From: Bilabrum cf. latius
Taxonomy: Eukaryota; Bigyra: Bicosoecida; Bigyra; Bicosoecida
Reading direction: 5' to 3'
DNA length: 27,493 nt
Assembly (NCBI GenBank): GCA_965178125.1
Contig: CBCXTV010000025.1
Span: forward strand, 1-27,493
Made by a program: the position numbers and the translations under genes. Below, piece by piece: positions 26,233 through 27,493 of the stretch (positions are counted from its first letter, which is position 1; each line of letters starts with the position of its first letter). The notes beneath the pieces are model-generated. The model saw only the letters and a list, made by a program, of their open reading frames with translations, made no database searches and had not been told where the DNA came from.

Positions 26233-26636
26233 CGCCGGCCGCTGAGGTTTTCAGTCCGGTTCACACGAGCGCCGGAGCCGCAGCGGCAGCCGCTTCGGTG
26301 CTCCTGAAGGTCTAATGTCCTCAATGCGTTTCGTGTGCAAAAAGGATGTGGTTTCTACATGGGGGCATTCCGCAAGTTTCATGTGGTCCGTCGCGTTCGT
26401 CCGGGGGAGTGCTTGCCTAGTATTGGGAGCTTGCCTGACACACACACACGTGGCACCCAGCCTGATGGGTTGCAAGTGTGTGTGTGTCTCCGCAGTGCCG
26501 CGGTTGGGACCCGGCGGGTCGTTTGCTTTTACGTCGCCGCGTCGCGCGCCGACGAGACATTTCTTGGTCTCAGAAGCCTCTGCTTCCGGTAGGCGCGCCG
26601 TGTACGCTCGCGGGCCGAAGGTGGGTGCGTTGCTTG
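26233..26636. other. Rep to CxxC-gene spacer with CA/TG hairpin
   Basis: No gene is called. The spacer holds TAGTATTGG at 26419-26427, between two GCTTGCC copies, and the hairpin described separately. A short coding-like phrase (GGGCCGAAGGTGGGTGCGTT) near 26611-26630 loosely recalls Rep PKVGAL codons. Confidence 0.5.
26437..26488. repeat. 13-bp perfect inverted repeat of CA/TG (hairpin)
   Basis: GACACACACACAC (26437-26449) and GTGTGTGTGTGTC (26476-26488) pair perfectly across 26 nt. Inside the loop GCACCC and GGGTTGC can extend the stem with one bulge. The hairpin lies 204 bp past the Rep stop. Confidence 0.75.
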
Positions 26637-27329
26637 ATGGCCTACGTCGGTATCGCCGATGCACCGTATGTGGCCGTGGTTGCCGCGTCGACCTCCGAGC
26701 ACGCCCCGGAGGGCGAGGTGGAGATGATGCTTGCGCCTCTTGCCGGAGATGTCGGTTTCAAGCGGCCTCGCGTGTTTCCTCCCGGTTCGCGACTTCTTCC
26801 TAAGTCGCCGGCCCATCCGGCGGTGCTCATAACAGCGCTCGGCAGTGAGGCACCCCAGGACACACAGTGCGTCGTTTGGTCGGACTCTAAGGCTTTCGAC
26901 CTCGCGGAGTTTGTATGCTCTTCCTGCGGCTGCAATCGTGTCATGGCGGACCTGAATCATCGTATGCGTGATCGTCTCGTACGTCGCGTGCAGCGCACGC
27001 TTTATGCCGATGATTCTCCGTGCGGCAGGGGTGCGATTTCTTGTCGTGCTTGTCGCGAGAAGGCGCGCGACGCGGCGCCAAAGACGTCGATTATGAACGC
27101 GGCGAACAAGAAGAAGATCTCGGGAACACTTCGCATGCAGTTGGATCTCATTGTAGAGACCGGGGAGCGGAAGGGGCAGCGTTGTACTGCGGAGAAAATT
27201 CTGACATTGGGAACGATGAAGCAGCACAGGGTTTTCGAGAGGGATCTTTACGATGAGGCATGGCGCGGGCTTGTTCGTCTGTCTGGACGCGAGGCTTGGA
27301 GCGATGACGACTCGTGGTCTCCGCGTTGA
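26637..27329 (+). CDS. CxxC-x38-CxxC zinc-ribbon-like protein, third member
   Basis: This is a predicted 230-aa protein, function unknown. The frame is open from 26478, but ATG 26637 (MAYVGIADAP) is preferred because the earlier part is Arg-rich and crosses the hairpin region. It has FVCSSCGCNRV (C94/C97), 38 residues, then ISCRACREKARD (C136/C139). The spacing is the same as in the protein at 5760, and similar positions are basic and hydrophobic (RDRLVRRVQRTLY against RRAQYSLLHSLW). C99 and C129 may be additional ligands. The C-terminal ~85 residues are basic and helical (NAANKKKI, ERKGQR, KQHRVFERDLYDEAWRGL), ending in acidic/Trp residues (WSDDDSWSPR). It follows Rep by 404 nt on the same strand, consistent with a shared element, though not proof. 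Confidence 0.6.
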   Translation: MAYVGIADAPYVAVVAASTSEHAPEGEVEMMLAPLAGDVGFKRPRVFPPGSRLLPKSPAHPAVLITALGSEAPQDTQCVVWSDSKAFDLAEFVCSSCGCNRVMADLNHRMRDRLVRRVQRTLYADDSPCGRGAISCRACREKARDAAPKTSIMNAANKKKISGTLRMQLDLIVETGERKGQRCTAEKILTLGTMKQHRVFERDLYDEAWRGLVRLSGREAWSDDDSWSPR

Positions 27330-27493
27330 GCTTGCGTGACGGTTTTCCCTCTCAACCTGGCCTCTTGCGTGGCGCTGCTTCCGCGTGTGGCCTGAGCGTG
27401 CGACCTGAGCGTTCGGCTTGCTGTCGCGTGTGACCTGAGCGAACGGGCGCTCGACAGTATCCCGCGTATGTTGCTCCTGGGGTTCAAGAAACT
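27330..27493. repeat. Right edge with GTGTG(G/A)CCTGAGCG repeats
   Basis: CGCGTGTGGCCTGAGCG (near 27382) and CGCGTGTGACCTGAGCG (near 27425), with an intermediate GCGACCTGAGCG, form short direct repeats. CGTTCG and CGAACG flank the second one as a small inverted repeat. No gene is seen before the window ends. Confidence 0.5.

Noticed and set aside
1-27493. Spliced-leader or relict leader sequence that would prove a dinoflagellate
   Set aside because: I did not find a convincing match on either strand, so the host assignment stays an inference.

Overview
The window looks like nuclear DNA of a GC-rich single-celled eukaryote. The large reading frames show no introns and no bacterial ribosome-binding pattern, and every convincing intact gene lies on the + strand. 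Tandem and dispersed repeats are abundant, and a eukaryotic-style pogo/CENP-B-like DDE transposase sits beside a HUH/SF3 replication initiator of CRESS-DNA type. One-directional gene arrays, repeats and multicopy Rep-like and DDE genes suggest a GC-rich alga such as a dinoflagellate. This is inference: I saw no spliced-leader sequence and no organism-specific marker.

Layout. 1-955: repeats and the leader of the first gene. 956-2002: a protein with four CxxC pairs. 2003-3104: a ~480-bp direct segmental duplication. 3105-3629: a small coiled-coil protein. 4168-5805: DDE transposase. 5760-6824: a second CxxC protein, its frame overlapping the transposase end. 6825-10080: a gene graveyard with decayed PARP-like, Rep-like and coiled-coil fragments and an unknown decayed minus-strand gene. 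10080-14305: a patchwork of fragments copied, all in the sense direction, from four genes elsewhere in the window (both CxxC genes, the glycosyltransferase gene and Rep), including a near-perfect second copy of the first CxxC gene fused in frame to other pieces. 14340-15970: minisatellites. 15970-18913: no recognisable gene. 18914-21424: a long protein with a GT25-like glycosyltransferase domain, a second possible glycosyltransferase domain and an SR-rich tail. 22300-22770: a basic coiled-coil protein. 23947-26232: Rep. 26637-27329: a third CxxC protein.

How the genes may work together. Rep, the CxxC proteins, the glycosyltransferase-like gene and the coiled-coil gene recur as copies or fragments, and their fragments are joined to each other. 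They therefore share a mobile or amplifying history. Rep has the parts of a rolling-circle initiator: a HUH nickase and an SF3 helicase. Upstream of it lie iteron-like GAGCACTAC repeats and a dispersed ~130-bp element with an inverted repeat. A working idea is a Rep-encoding element, or family of elements, with zinc-ribbon accessory proteins whose replication or reverse transcription generates chimeric coding DNA. The patchwork, the shared CxxC-x38-CxxC architecture and the putative origin-like repeats are the parts most worth checking.
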